A stretch of 64,000 nucleotides of DNA, from positions 598,137 to 662,136 of the forward strand of contig NZ_HE610958.1 of assembly GCF_000285515.1 (NCBI RefSeq), in the 5' to 3' direction. Within the stretch, counting starts at the first letter, position 1, and each line of letters begins with the position of its first letter. This DNA comes from Paenibacillus senegalensis JC66 (lineage in GTDB: Bacteria; Bacillota; Bacilli; Paenibacillales; NBRC-103111). The translations under genes were made by a program, and so were the position numbers. The notes under the pieces are model-generated. The model was not told the DNA's origin. It saw only the letters and a program-made list of their open reading frames with translations, and did no database searches. Below, in pieces: positions 35,640 to 42,738 of the stretch.

Positions 35640-36299
35640 TTGTTGCAGAGCGAGCATACAGCTAAGCATATCATCATTGTGAGCGGAGGGAACTTGGGAG
35701 AGTGGGCCCTGAATGAAATCCGGCAGGCTGAGGTTACCATTGCTGCTGACAGCGGGGCATTGTTTCTGCTGCGCCACGGGATAACCCCGGACTATGCGGT
35801 AGGCGACTTTGATTCGGTAAGCCCGGAGGACAAGCAATGGATCGCCAAGAACAGCCGATCCTATCAGGCTTACGATCCGATCGATAAAGATTATACGGAC
35901 ACCGAGCTTGCCTTTCAGCTGGCTCTTAAGCTGCAGCCAAGCCGCCTCGTTCTTATAGGGGTAACGGGGACCCGGTTCGACCATACGCTAGCCAATGTGC
36001 ATCTGCTAGCCCGGGTGCTGCCGCTGCAGATTCCCTGCTGCATTGTCAATTCCTGCAACCGCATTTATGCCACAGATCAAGAGCTCGTTATTCACAAACA
36101 GCCGGAGTACGATTATTGCTCCCTGCTCCCTCTTAGCGAAAAAGTGGAAGGAATTACGCTGCAGGGCTTTCAGTATCCATTAAGCAATGCCCAATTGACC
36201 ATAGGCCAGTCGCTCGGGATCAGCAATGTCCTGCTGGACGATGAGGGCGTGATCATGATTAAAAGCGGGATGCTGCTCGTCGTTATGAGCAAGGCTTAG
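35640..36299 (+). CDS. thiN: Thiamine pyrophosphokinase
   Basis: A 219-residue enzyme that transfers pyrophosphate from ATP to thiamine, giving thiamine diphosphate. The catalytic half has ADSGALFLLRHG, VGDFDSV and DKDYTDTELAFQLAL, with acidic residues for Mg-ATP; then GVTGTRFDHTLANVHLL. The C-terminal beta-domain (YCSLLPLSEKVEGITLQGF) binds thiamine. A TTG start at 35640 follows GGAGGAG with 6-nt spacing; a second TTG is adjacent. It is divergent from yuaF. No thiamine riboswitch was seen. Confidence 0.93.
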   Translation: MLQSEHTAKHIIIVSGGNLGEWALNEIRQAEVTIAADSGALFLLRHGITPDYAVGDFDSVSPEDKQWIAKNSRSYQAYDPIDKDYTDTELAFQLALKLQPSRLVLIGVTGTRFDHTLANVHLLARVLPLQIPCCIVNSCNRIYATDQELVIHKQPEYDYCSLLPLSEKVEGITLQGFQYPLSNAQLTIGQSLGISNVLLDDEGVIMIKSGMLLVVMSKA

Positions 36300-36318
36300 C
36301 TTCCGAGCTAAGCCTTGC
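36289..36318 (+). terminator. Hairpin spanning the thiN stop codon
   Basis: GCAAGGCTTAGC pairs perfectly with GCTAAGCCTTGC over a 6-nt loop, and the stop codon lies in the left arm. The tail (TTCAACC) is poor in T, so termination may be inefficient. Confidence 0.5.
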
Positions 36319-36360
36319 TTCAACCAGACAGCGAGGAGTATTTGCGTATCCCCGCTGCAC

Positions 36361-36654
36361 TTAGATGAGCCGAATCACATGCACGATGTTGTCATCAGCA
36401 CATATTTTGATGATATGATTGTCGGCATCGTAATGAATCTGGCAGGAACCAAAGCTAATGCTTGGGTCTGCGCCCAAACCATAAAAAATATCATCCGCCA
36501 TCGTCGAAACACACGCCCGTCTTTCAGCCTCTTCCATTTGCAGCCAGTCTTCTCCGCTCATCTCGAACCATTCGTGGCACTGCTCCACCCCATACATCAC
36601 ATCCGACATTTCTTCAATGATATCCTCGTACTCTCTTCCAAACTTAACGCCCAT
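36361..36654 (-). CDS. Small acidic conserved hypothetical protein
   Basis: A 97-residue acidic protein (EYEDIIEEMSDVMYGVEQCHEWF ...) whose N-terminal half is helical and C-terminal half has short strands (QIHYDADNHIIKIC, NIVHVIRLI). The ATG at 36654 is chosen because AAGGGGGA precedes it by 8 nt; upstream in-frame codons lack a site. It lies 106 bp before the end of the cardiolipin synthase gene and is probably transcribed with it or alone. The family is not recognised. Confidence 0.65.
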   Translation of the reverse strand: MGVKFGREYEDIIEEMSDVMYGVEQCHEWFEMSGEDWLQMEEAERRACVSTMADDIFYGLGADPSISFGSCQIHYDADNHIIKICADDNIVHVIRLI

Positions 36655-36759
36655 ACAGTCATCCCCCTTTCCCTCGCATCCGCGGATTAATTCAGATTCG
36701 ACTATTTGTAATTGTTCCCCAATCGGGATATATTCAAGCAATGGATTTGCCCTGTCCCT

Positions 36760-38196
36760 TTACAGCAGCGGGGAGAGCATCCGGGCAAGCATTTCCTTCA
36801 CCTTCTCCAGCTTAGGCCTCCTGCGGAAAGAGCTTAACGTTATTTCCTTGCTGCCCGCCAGATCCAGCTGGAAGTCCCGGACAAGCTTATAAATCGAGCG
36901 CTTGTTAAACAACACCGCGTTCAATTCAAAATTGTCAAAAAAGCTGCGCATATCGAGATTCGCCGTTCCTACAGAAGCGATGGTATCGTCAATAATAAGT
37001 ATTTTAGCATGAATGAACCCGCTCTGATACAAGTAAAAGCGGACGCCTGCATGCATCAATTCCTCCAAATAAGAACGGGAAGCCCATTTAACCAGCGGAT
37101 GATCCGTGATGCCCGGCAAAATAATGACCACCTCGACACCGCTTAAAGCAGCTGTTTTTAGGGCCATTAAAATGCTGCGATCCGGCACGAAATACGGCGT
37201 AACAATGTAGATTCTGCGGAAAGCCGCACTAATCGAGCCAAAATACAGCTCAAGAATCGTATCCCAGTGTGCATCCGGACCGCTCGCAATAATCTGAATC
37301 TGCTCGTCCCCTTCGCAATGATGCTCCGGAAAGTGGCTCGCTTCCTTCAATTTTTTCCCCGTAACCAGCGCCCAATCCTCAAGAAAGGTATGCTGTAAAA
37401 AATACACGGAATCCCCGATCACTTTCATATGAGTATCGCGCCAGTTCCCGAGCTTCGGGTCCTGCCCCAGGTACTCATCGCCGACATTGATCCCGCCAAG
37501 AAAACCGATGCGACCGTCGACCACCATAATTTTGCGATGATTGCGATAGTTCATGCTTTTTTGAAAGAACGAAACCCGGATCGGCCGGAAGCATTCAACC
37601 TCCACTCCCGCTTCTTTCAACTCGCGAATAAACTGGCTGCTTAAGTCATAGCTGCCTAGACCGTCATAGAGAAAGCGGACCTTCACGCCTTCTTTCGCCT
37701 TGCGGATCATCATCTGCTGGAAGGTGCGGCCAATCGAATCCGCGCGAAAAATGTAAAACTGCATATGAATATGATCCTCGGCTTCTTCCATAGCCTTGAG
37801 CATAGCTTCAAAGGTTTCCTTCCCGGAAGAATATATTTCCGACTGGTTAGCCTGGGTAATAGGAGAGCCTGGAATGCTCTGCAGCAATCCAAACAGCCGC
37901 CTATGCCGGGACAAGCTGGAATTGCGAATTTCTTTGGCCTTTTTGGCGACTTTAATCCGCTTGATAATTCTCAGCGGCAGCCGGTGCAGCGAACGCTTTC
38001 CGCGTCTGCGGAGCCATTTGCGATTTTTCCGGTGATCCTTCGCGACGAAATAATAAACCAGAAACCCCAATCCGGGAAACAGGAAAATAATGAGCAGCCA
38101 TGCTGTCGTTTTGGATGGGTTTCGGTATTCCGATAACAGCACGAAGCCGATTTGCAAAATAAATAATCCCATGGCCACCATTAACCATGTTCCCAT
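36760..38196 (-). CDS. cls: Cardiolipin synthase (second copy)
   Basis: A 478-residue phospholipase D-type cardiolipin synthase. Two N-terminal membrane helices (MVAMGLFILQIGFVLL and AWLLIIFLFPGLGFLVYYFV) precede a basic stretch and two intact HKD motifs, HRKIMVVDG (about residue 220) and HAKILIIDD (about 395). It is a clear paralogue of the gene at 13200-14618 (shared NYRNHRKI, DEYLGxDPKLGxWRDTH, IVTPYFVPDR). The ATG at 38196 follows GGGGGAG. One copy may be stress-related, which is a guess from its place near the sigB region. Confidence 0.92.
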   Translation of the reverse strand: MGTWLMVAMGLFILQIGFVLLSEYRNPSKTTAWLLIIFLFPGLGFLVYYFVAKDHRKNRKWLRRRGKRSLHRLPLRIIKRIKVAKKAKEIRNSSLSRHRRLFGLLQSIPGSPITQANQSEIYSSGKETFEAMLKAMEEAEDHIHMQFYIFRADSIGRTFQQMMIRKAKEGVKVRFLYDGLGSYDLSSQFIRELKEAGVEVECFRPIRVSFFQKSMNYRNHRKIMVVDGRIGFLGGINVGDEYLGQDPKLGNWRDTHMKVIGDSVYFLQHTFLEDWALVTGKKLKEASHFPEHHCEGDEQIQIIASGPDAHWDTILELYFGSISAAFRRIYIVTPYFVPDRSILMALKTAALSGVEVVIILPGITDHPLVKWASRSYLEELMHAGVRFYLYQSGFIHAKILIIDDTIASVGTANLDMRSFFDNFELNAVLFNKRSIYKLVRDFQLDLAGSKEITLSSFRRRPKLEKVKEMLARMLSPLL

Positions 38197-38585
38197 CAAC
38201 AAGCTCCCCCGTTCTCCTACAGCTCCAAGTAAGTAAGATAAGTTTTGACACCTTCCTCGATGGGGCGGCGCGGTTATATTGACTCTTATTCATTGTTTAC
38301 CTCTATTCCCTCATTATAAACCAGAGGGCCCCTGCTGTTTCAAGCCATGGACAAGCGGTTAACTATACCTAAGCCAAGGTTTCACCGCAAGTGGTAATAA
38401 ATCTTGACCTTGTAAGAGCTGCACTTAAGCAAAAATGTCCAAGTCGTCCATCCCAGAATTCATGAGACAAGCCGTTCAGGTTAATCTTCAGGGCCTGGGG
38501 GAAAGCTAAAATGAGCTCCCGAAGATCCATCAGGCCAATCCAATTTTGGACGATTCTACAATTTATTGACAAGGAGTGAAGTGCT

Positions 38586-38909
38586 ATGGCAAAAAACAGT
38601 GTTATGGTCGGTACGATTGTAGGAGCTGCCGTAGGAGCTGTGAGTGCTCTGTTACTTGCCCCTAAAAGTGGTACGGAGCTGAGAAAAGATATTTCCAATG
38701 TTTGTAATTCCATTACTGCCAAGACGAAGGAAAAAGCGGGGGATGTAACCCGCAAAACCGTAGATGTGGCTAAAAGCATCGGCAATCATGCTTCGGAATT
38801 CATGGACAAAACAAAAGAGGTTTCGCAGTTTGCTGCATCCGAAATCAAGGATACGGCAAAGGAAACAGCCGAGTCGGCTGCTGAAGATGTGAAATCAACC
38901 ATGAAATAA
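38586..38909 (+). CDS. YtxH-domain general stress protein
   Basis: A 107-residue protein with an N-terminal glycine/alanine-rich membrane segment (VMVGTIVGAAVGAVSALLLAPKSG, the YtxH signature) and a charged helical tail (KTKEKAGDVTRKTVDVAKS). In Bacillus subtilis ytxH is controlled by SigB and SigH. Here a weak SigB-like pair, GTTAAT (38480-38485) and GGGAAA (38499-38504), lies upstream, with four of six matches each, too weak to call. AAGGAG precedes the ATG. The gene is alone and followed by a strong terminator. The stretch 38203-38585 contains no other gene. Confidence 0.82.
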   Translation: MAKNSVMVGTIVGAAVGAVSALLLAPKSGTELRKDISNVCNSITAKTKEKAGDVTRKTVDVAKSIGNHASEFMDKTKEVSQFAASEIKDTAKETAESAAEDVKSTMK

Positions 38910-38919
38910 CACTAAGGGC

Positions 38920-38954
38920 AAACAAAAACCGGCCTTGCGGGCCGGTTTTTGTTT
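38920..38954. terminator. Strong bidirectional terminator after ytxH-like gene
   Basis: A long stem, AAACAAAAACCGGC with its complement, and a short loop, with T-runs on both strands. Confidence 0.85.
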
Positions 38955-39044
38955 GCCCGTTATTTAATAGAGCGAACGAATATCGGAGCGGAGTGACCTT
39001 ACTCCTCTTATTGGCATATAGCCGGACATTTATAAGGCACCAAT

Positions 39045-39079
39045 TTAAAAAATCACGCCAATATTGAATTGACGTGATT
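39045..39079 (-). terminator. Terminator immediately after sigB
   Basis: On the minus strand AATCACGTCAA pairs with TTGGCGTGATT (one wobble), followed by TTTT. It starts 1 bp after the sigB stop, so no further gene (for example rsbX) belongs to this transcript. Confidence 0.8.
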
Positions 39080-39080
39080 G

Positions 39081-39860
39081 TTAATATTCCGGTATGCCGG
39101 ACTGTCCGTTAAGTATTTTTTTAAGCTTGTCTATAGCTCTTCTCTGAATGCGCGACACACTCATTTGCGAAATACCGAGCACCTGTGCAATACTTCTTTG
39201 CGATTGGCCTTCATTGTAAGCTAACAACAGCACTTTCTTCTCTTCTTCCTTTAAATGGACAAGCGCCTCCCTTAAATCCAGACGCTTCTCTAACGTCCCG
39301 AAATCATCGGTATCGCTTCCAATTAAGTCCCCGATGGTAGCACTGCCATCGTCACTCGAAAGCGGAGTGTCCAGCGAGACATAATTGTAACACTCTCTGC
39401 CGGCCAGAACCTCAATCGTTTCCTCCGTGGTGAGCTCCAAATATTGTGCGATTTCATCCACATTAGGCGATCTCTCCAACTTCATCGTAAGCTCATCAAT
39501 AGCCTGCTGCACCATCAGACCTTTTTCCTTGATCCGGCGAGGAACCTGAATGTACCAGGACTTATCCCGCAAATAATTTTTCATGTGGCCGATCAAGCTT
39601 TTCATCGCGTAAGCTTCGAACTGAATGCCAAGCGAGCTGTCATACTGCTTGAAGAGACGCAGCAAAGACATTTGGCCTACTTGATACAGATCTTCATATA
39701 GGTCCGGCCGGTTGCGAGACATTTTCCCGGCCGCCATTTTGACAATCGGTTCATAGTGAAGCAGCAGGGAAGTCGCGACCTCATTATCATTCGACTCCTG
39801 ATACTGGAGAATGGCTTCAACCATGCCATTGCCCTCTAGAGCCGTTTGTTCTGGCTTCAT
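39081..39860 (-). CDS. sigB: RNA polymerase sigma factor SigB
   Basis: The general stress sigma factor, 259 residues. Region 2 is seen at LLLHYEPIVKMAAGKM through DLYQVGQMSLLRLFKQYD and FEAYAMKSLIGHMKNYLRD, region 3 at RRIKEKGLMVQQAIDELTMK, and region 4 helix-turn-helix at GQSQRSIAQVLGISQMSVSRIQRRA. Its start overlaps rsbW by 4 bp. The order rsbV-rsbW-sigB is that of the Bacillus operons, without rsbR/S/T/U upstream or rsbX downstream. Upstream control may therefore come from the receiver-phosphatase at 59736-60875. Confidence 0.95.
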   Translation of the reverse strand: MKPEQTALEGNGMVEAILQYQESNDNEVATSLLLHYEPIVKMAAGKMSRNRPDLYEDLYQVGQMSLLRLFKQYDSSLGIQFEAYAMKSLIGHMKNYLRDKSWYIQVPRRIKEKGLMVQQAIDELTMKLERSPNVDEIAQYLELTTEETIEVLAGRECYNYVSLDTPLSSDDGSATIGDLIGSDTDDFGTLEKRLDLREALVHLKEEEKKVLLLAYNEGQSQRSIAQVLGISQMSVSRIQRRAIDKLKKILNGQSGIPEY

Positions 39861-40309
39861 GCCAATTCCCCATTCCTTTGCAGAAATTTGGTGAGAATGA
39901 CTTCAGTCCCCTCTTCGGTATGGACTTTGACGTCATCCATTAGCGCTTGCATCATAAAAATGCCTAATCCTCCTGCATTGATCTCATTTAGATCTTTATT
40001 GTGCAAAGATGTCGCTTCTTCCTCTTTATGCTCATAATCAAAGCTGCTTCCTTCATCTTTAACGCTAATTCGGATTCCATCTTCCTGCATTTCGAATTTC
40101 ACTTCAATATGCCCTTTGCTGGTTCCTTCATAGGCATGCAAAACTGCATTATTGCAAGCTTCTGCAACGGCCACCTTCATGTCTTCAATCTCTTCATAGG
40201 AAAAGCCCCACTTAGAGGCAATACCATATAAAGTTAAGCGAATGATATCCACATATTCCGCGTCTGCCGGCACTTTTACAGTCACACAGTTGTTCTCTAC
40301 TGGTTTCAT
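39857..40309 (-). CDS. rsbW: Anti-sigma-B factor / serine kinase RsbW
   Basis: A 150-residue GHKL kinase that binds and inhibits SigB and phosphorylates RsbV. The ATP-binding motifs are AEACNNAVLHAYEG (N-box, about residue 50), KDEGSSFD and GGLGIFMMQALMDDV. It overlaps both neighbours by 4 bp, so all three proteins are produced in coupled amounts, as the partner-switch mechanism needs. Confidence 0.95.
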   Translation of the reverse strand: MKPVENNCVTVKVPADAEYVDIIRLTLYGIASKWGFSYEEIEDMKVAVAEACNNAVLHAYEGTSKGHIEVKFEMQEDGIRISVKDEGSSFDYEHKEEEATSLHNKDLNEINAGGLGIFMMQALMDDVKVHTEEGTEVILTKFLQRNGELA

Positions 40310-40659
40310 ATGATCTCTTCTTTCCTTTCCGATGATCCCTCAGGCGGGTTTAAAAATTGGGAAATACCGGTGATATCGAACAGGCGCTGGATTTTAGCCG
40401 GGACTTCCTCAACTCCGAAAGCAGCTTTCAAGGAATCGCGTGTTTTTAATATCGACACAATAATTCCAATGCCTGTGCTGTCAATATACTTGAGGTCTTT
40501 CAAATTGAGGGTGAGCTTCCTTTTCGTTTGCTGTACAAAAGGATCCAGATCGGAACGCATTTCCGGCGCAACGGACAAATCCAACTCTCCTGATAAGTAA
40601 ATTATCACTTCGTCAGGCATTACTTCTTTATAGATACTGAACTTTTTATCTGAGTTCAT
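40306..40659 (-). CDS. rsbV: Anti-anti-sigma factor RsbV
   Basis: A 117-residue STAS protein that releases SigB by binding RsbW when unphosphorylated. The phosphorylation site is in YIDSTGIGIIVS (S61); the first strand IIYLSGELDLSVAPEM is typical. A PP2C phosphatase must remove the phosphate to activate the pathway; a candidate (REC-PP2C) is encoded 19 kb away in this window. It is the first gene of the operon, behind a SigB-like promoter. Confidence 0.94.
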   Translation of the reverse strand: MNSDKKFSIYKEVMPDEVIIYLSGELDLSVAPEMRSDLDPFVQQTKRKLTLNLKDLKYIDSTGIGIIVSILKTRDSLKAAFGVEEVPAKIQRLFDITGISQFLNPPEGSSERKEEII

Positions 40660-40696
40660 TCAATATGTCCTCCCATGACTTCATATTAAAAAAAGT

Positions 40697-40722
40697 ATAC
40701 CATTGCCTAATTATTAATACAC
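40697..40722 (-). promoter_or_regulatory. Candidate SigB autoregulatory promoter of rsbV-rsbW-sigB
   Basis: On the minus strand GTGTAT (40722-40717) and TGGTAT (40702-40697) are separated by 14 bp. They match the SigB consensus GTTTAA-N14-GGGTAT at 4 and 5 of 6 positions. It lies about 38 bp before the rsbV start. SigB operons are usually autoregulated. Confidence 0.5.
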
Positions 40723-40775
40723 CATCAACCCCTATTCTGAAACAGAGGAAACCTATAAATTATTTTCCATCTAGC

Positions 40776-40813
40776 AAAAAAGGCCTTATCTGCTCGGAAG
40801 AGGATAAGACCTT
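40776..40813 (-). terminator. Terminator of the ytxG-like gene
   Basis: On the minus strand AAGGTCTTATC and GATAAGGCCTT pair (one wobble) over a 12-nt loop, followed by TTTT. It separates the ytxG-like gene from the sigB operon. Confidence 0.8.
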
Positions 40814-40860
40814 AACTATTAACGGGATTAATGAACCAATTATTGCCTGAGCTGAAAATC

Positions 40861-41337
40861 CTATCTTGCTTTGCTCATGCGACTCATTTTATAGCGCTGC
40901 CATAGTTCATAAGCGGAATTAAGCAGATGCAAAGCTGTATGGAGTTTGCTTTCCTGCTGTACCTGCTTTACTGAAGCCGGCACCTCTACCTGCCCCTGGT
41001 TAACTGCTGCAGATGAACGTTTGAAGTTATCGCGAAGAGTTGCCGAAGCCTGGCGTATAGATGCCGTTACCCCCTCAAGCGCCCCGCCCATATTTTCCAC
41101 ACTGCCAAACAGCGGGTCCAATGTTCTCATCTTGGAACGGACATCCATAGTTATTTGATTAGTCGTTCGAATCAATCCTTTAACCTCAATGGTTATCTCA
41201 TTGATATCTTCCTTGAGCTCTTTAACCGTGCGATTCGTTTCCTTAAGAGTATCCTGAACCGTTCTTAGCGTCTGAATAACGAATACGGTCAATACCGCGA
41301 AGGCAAGTGCAATGATCAGAACCGCAATTTCCCACAT
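40861..41337 (-). CDS. DUF948 (YtxG-type) membrane protein
   Basis: A 158-residue protein with one N-terminal membrane helix (IAVLIIALAFAVLTVFVIQTL), then a long coiled coil (QDTLKETNRTVKELKEDINEITIEV) and a polar C-terminus. DUF948 proteins such as YtxG are often encoded with YtxH and are stress-related in Bacillus; here the YtxH-like gene is 2 kb away on the other strand, with the sigB operon between them. The ATG follows AAGGAGAGGG. The molecular role is unknown. Confidence 0.82.
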   Translation of the reverse strand: MWEIAVLIIALAFAVLTVFVIQTLRTVQDTLKETNRTVKELKEDINEITIEVKGLIRTTNQITMDVRSKMRTLDPLFGSVENMGGALEGVTASIRQASATLRDNFKRSSAAVNQGQVEVPASVKQVQQESKLHTALHLLNSAYELWQRYKMSRMSKAR

Positions 41338-41638
41338 TTAAAACCCTCTCCTTTCCAGACGGCACAGCCGTATTTAATTAGGCATAATTGCTTAAGCCCC
41401 GCTGGCTTTCAAGCGAACAAGCTATAGATCATACTCGTTTATGAAGCTAAGTCTATATCCTGCCGCCAGCCATCAAGGAATCAGCATATGCAATAATGCT
41501 TAATATAAGTTTACCCGTACCGGTTAAATCCGACAATCCCAAACCACAGGCTGCGGGTCCCCAATAATGCTGCCGGTTTGGAAATTATTTAAACGAATAA
41601 GCCTTTCCTGAAACAGAATGGGTGTTTTCGCAAACCTT

Positions 41639-41664
41639 GATTAAATCCGTGTAAGTAAGGGTAA
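41639..41664 (+). promoter_or_regulatory. SigB-type promoter upstream of dps
   Basis: GATTAA (41639-41644) and GGGTAA (41659-41664) are separated by exactly 14 bp, with 5 of 6 matches to each SigB element. It is 67 bp before the dps start. Bacillus subtilis dps is a known SigB target. The remaining upstream sequence (41338-41638) holds no gene. Confidence 0.65.
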
Positions 41665-41731
41665 ATATAAAGTATTCGAGGCATAATAAACGATGACTGT
41701 ATAGAATCCTTTTGAAGGGAGGAAGCAAGCA

Positions 41732-42181
41732 ATGCCTAAAACTTTAGTTTCTGTAGAATCTGCCCTTAACCAGCAAGTGGCCAATTTTTCGGTCATGTAT
41801 ATGAAGCTTCATAATTATCATTGGAATGTAAAAGGCGAACATTTCTTTACGCTGCATGTTAAGCTTGAGGAGCTCTATGATGAGTTCGCCCAGCATTTGG
41901 ACGATCTGGCTGAACGTGTTCTTGCTCTCGGAGGCAAGCCGGTTGGAACTTTAAAGCAATGCCTGGAAATGTCCACCTTGAAGGAAGCCTCAGATCATGA
42001 GTCATCAGCCGATATGGTTAAACAGGTCGCCCAAGATTTCGAGATGATTTGCAAAGAGCTTCGCGAGGGCATCGAAGCCGCCGAAGAAAACGGTGATGCT
42101 CCTACCGCCGATATGTTTACGGCTATTGCCGCTTCTCTGGAGAAGCATGGCTGGATGCTGAAGGCCTATTTAAAAGCGTAA
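41732..42181 (+). CDS. dps: DNA-protecting ferritin-like protein Dps
   Basis: A 149-residue Dps/MrgA-type dodecameric mini-ferritin that oxidises and stores iron and shields DNA. The inter-subunit ferroxidase motif is NYHWNVKGEHFFTLHVKLEE; the partner DEFAQHLDDLAERVLALGGKP follows. The size is standard for the family. AAGGGAGGAAG precedes the ATG. A SigB-type promoter match lies upstream and a strong terminator downstream, so it is a single-gene unit. Confidence 0.94.
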   Translation: MPKTLVSVESALNQQVANFSVMYMKLHNYHWNVKGEHFFTLHVKLEELYDEFAQHLDDLAERVLALGGKPVGTLKQCLEMSTLKEASDHESSADMVKQVAQDFEMICKELREGIEAAEENGDAPTADMFTAIAASLEKHGWMLKAYLKA

Positions 42182-42230
42182 ACCTGTCTCAGATTAAACC
42201 TGGGTCTATCCTTTGCAAAAGCTGCTCTAG

Positions 42231-42276
42231 AAAAAACGGGTATGGAGGACAACAGCTGCCTTCATATCCGTTTTTT
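42231..42276. terminator. Terminator after dps
   Basis: AAAAAACGG-TATG pairs with CATA-CCGTTTTTT around a 20-nt loop. T-runs occur on both strands. Confidence 0.75.
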
Positions 42277-42344
42277 ATTGGTGTGCTGACATAGATTGAG
42301 CATGTTTGCTCATTTGTGAACCGTCTTTCTATCTTCTAGTACTC

Positions 42345-42370
42345 GTTTCGCCATAGATTAGAAGGGGTAA
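42345..42370 (+). promoter_or_regulatory. Candidate SigB-type promoter of the small membrane protein gene
   Basis: GTTTCG (42345-42350), a 14-bp spacer and GGGTAA (42365-42370) match the SigB consensus at 4 and 5 of 6 positions. It lies 52 bp before the gene at 42422. Confidence 0.5.
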
Positions 42371-42421
42371 GTAGTGATAGGCAGCAGCTGCGAAACCGCT
42401 ACGAAAAAGGAGTGGAAGACG

Positions 42422-42586
42422 ATGGATGAAAATAAACATGTAGATGTAGAAAAGAAGCATACCAATGTGGAGAAAAAAACGGACAATAGTATGGTGGCCT
42501 CTACTTTCATTAAATACACAGCCTATATCATTATTTTCTTCGGCGCACTGTATTTTATCGTAAGATACGTATTCCCGATGTTTTAA
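42422..42586 (+). CDS. Small single-helix membrane protein
   Basis: A 54-residue protein with a very hydrophilic N-terminus rich in Asp, Glu, Lys and His (DENKHVDVEKKHTNVEKK) in which VEKKHTN/VEKKTDN is repeated, followed by one C-terminal transmembrane helix (YTAYIIIFFGALYFIVRYVF). The ATG follows AAAAAGGAG with good spacing. It probably sits in the cytoplasmic membrane with its tail inside. The SigB-like promoter and the dps neighbour suggest a stress-induced gene; there is no known family. Confidence 0.7.
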   Translation: MDENKHVDVEKKHTNVEKKTDNSMVASTFIKYTAYIIIFFGALYFIVRYVFPMF

Positions 42587-42639
42587 AGCAGCAAAAGCCA
42601 GGGTGACGATATCTGTTGCCTAAGCTTATACAATCACGA

Positions 42640-42678
42640 AGAAACCCGCGTCAGGCCTTACGGCTCACGCGGGTTTCT
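42640..42678. terminator. Strong bidirectional terminator
   Basis: A perfect 12-bp stem, AGAAACCCGCGT and ACGCGGGTTTCT, with a 15-nt loop lies between the small gene and the convergent Lpl-like operon. Confidence 0.75.
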
Positions 42679-42738
42679 AATTGCAGCTCAATTTTCACAA
42701 ATCGCAAAGGTATTATAACCAGGAAGCAAAGCTGGAGT

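Noticed and set aside
35580..35640. TPP riboswitch or leader peptide for thiN
   Set aside because: No TPP core sequence is present; a short open frame from 35594 overlaps the thiN site but has no support.
38480..38504. SigB promoter for the ytxH-like gene
   Set aside because: Only four of six matches in each element with a 13-bp spacer; kept as a remark in the gene entry.
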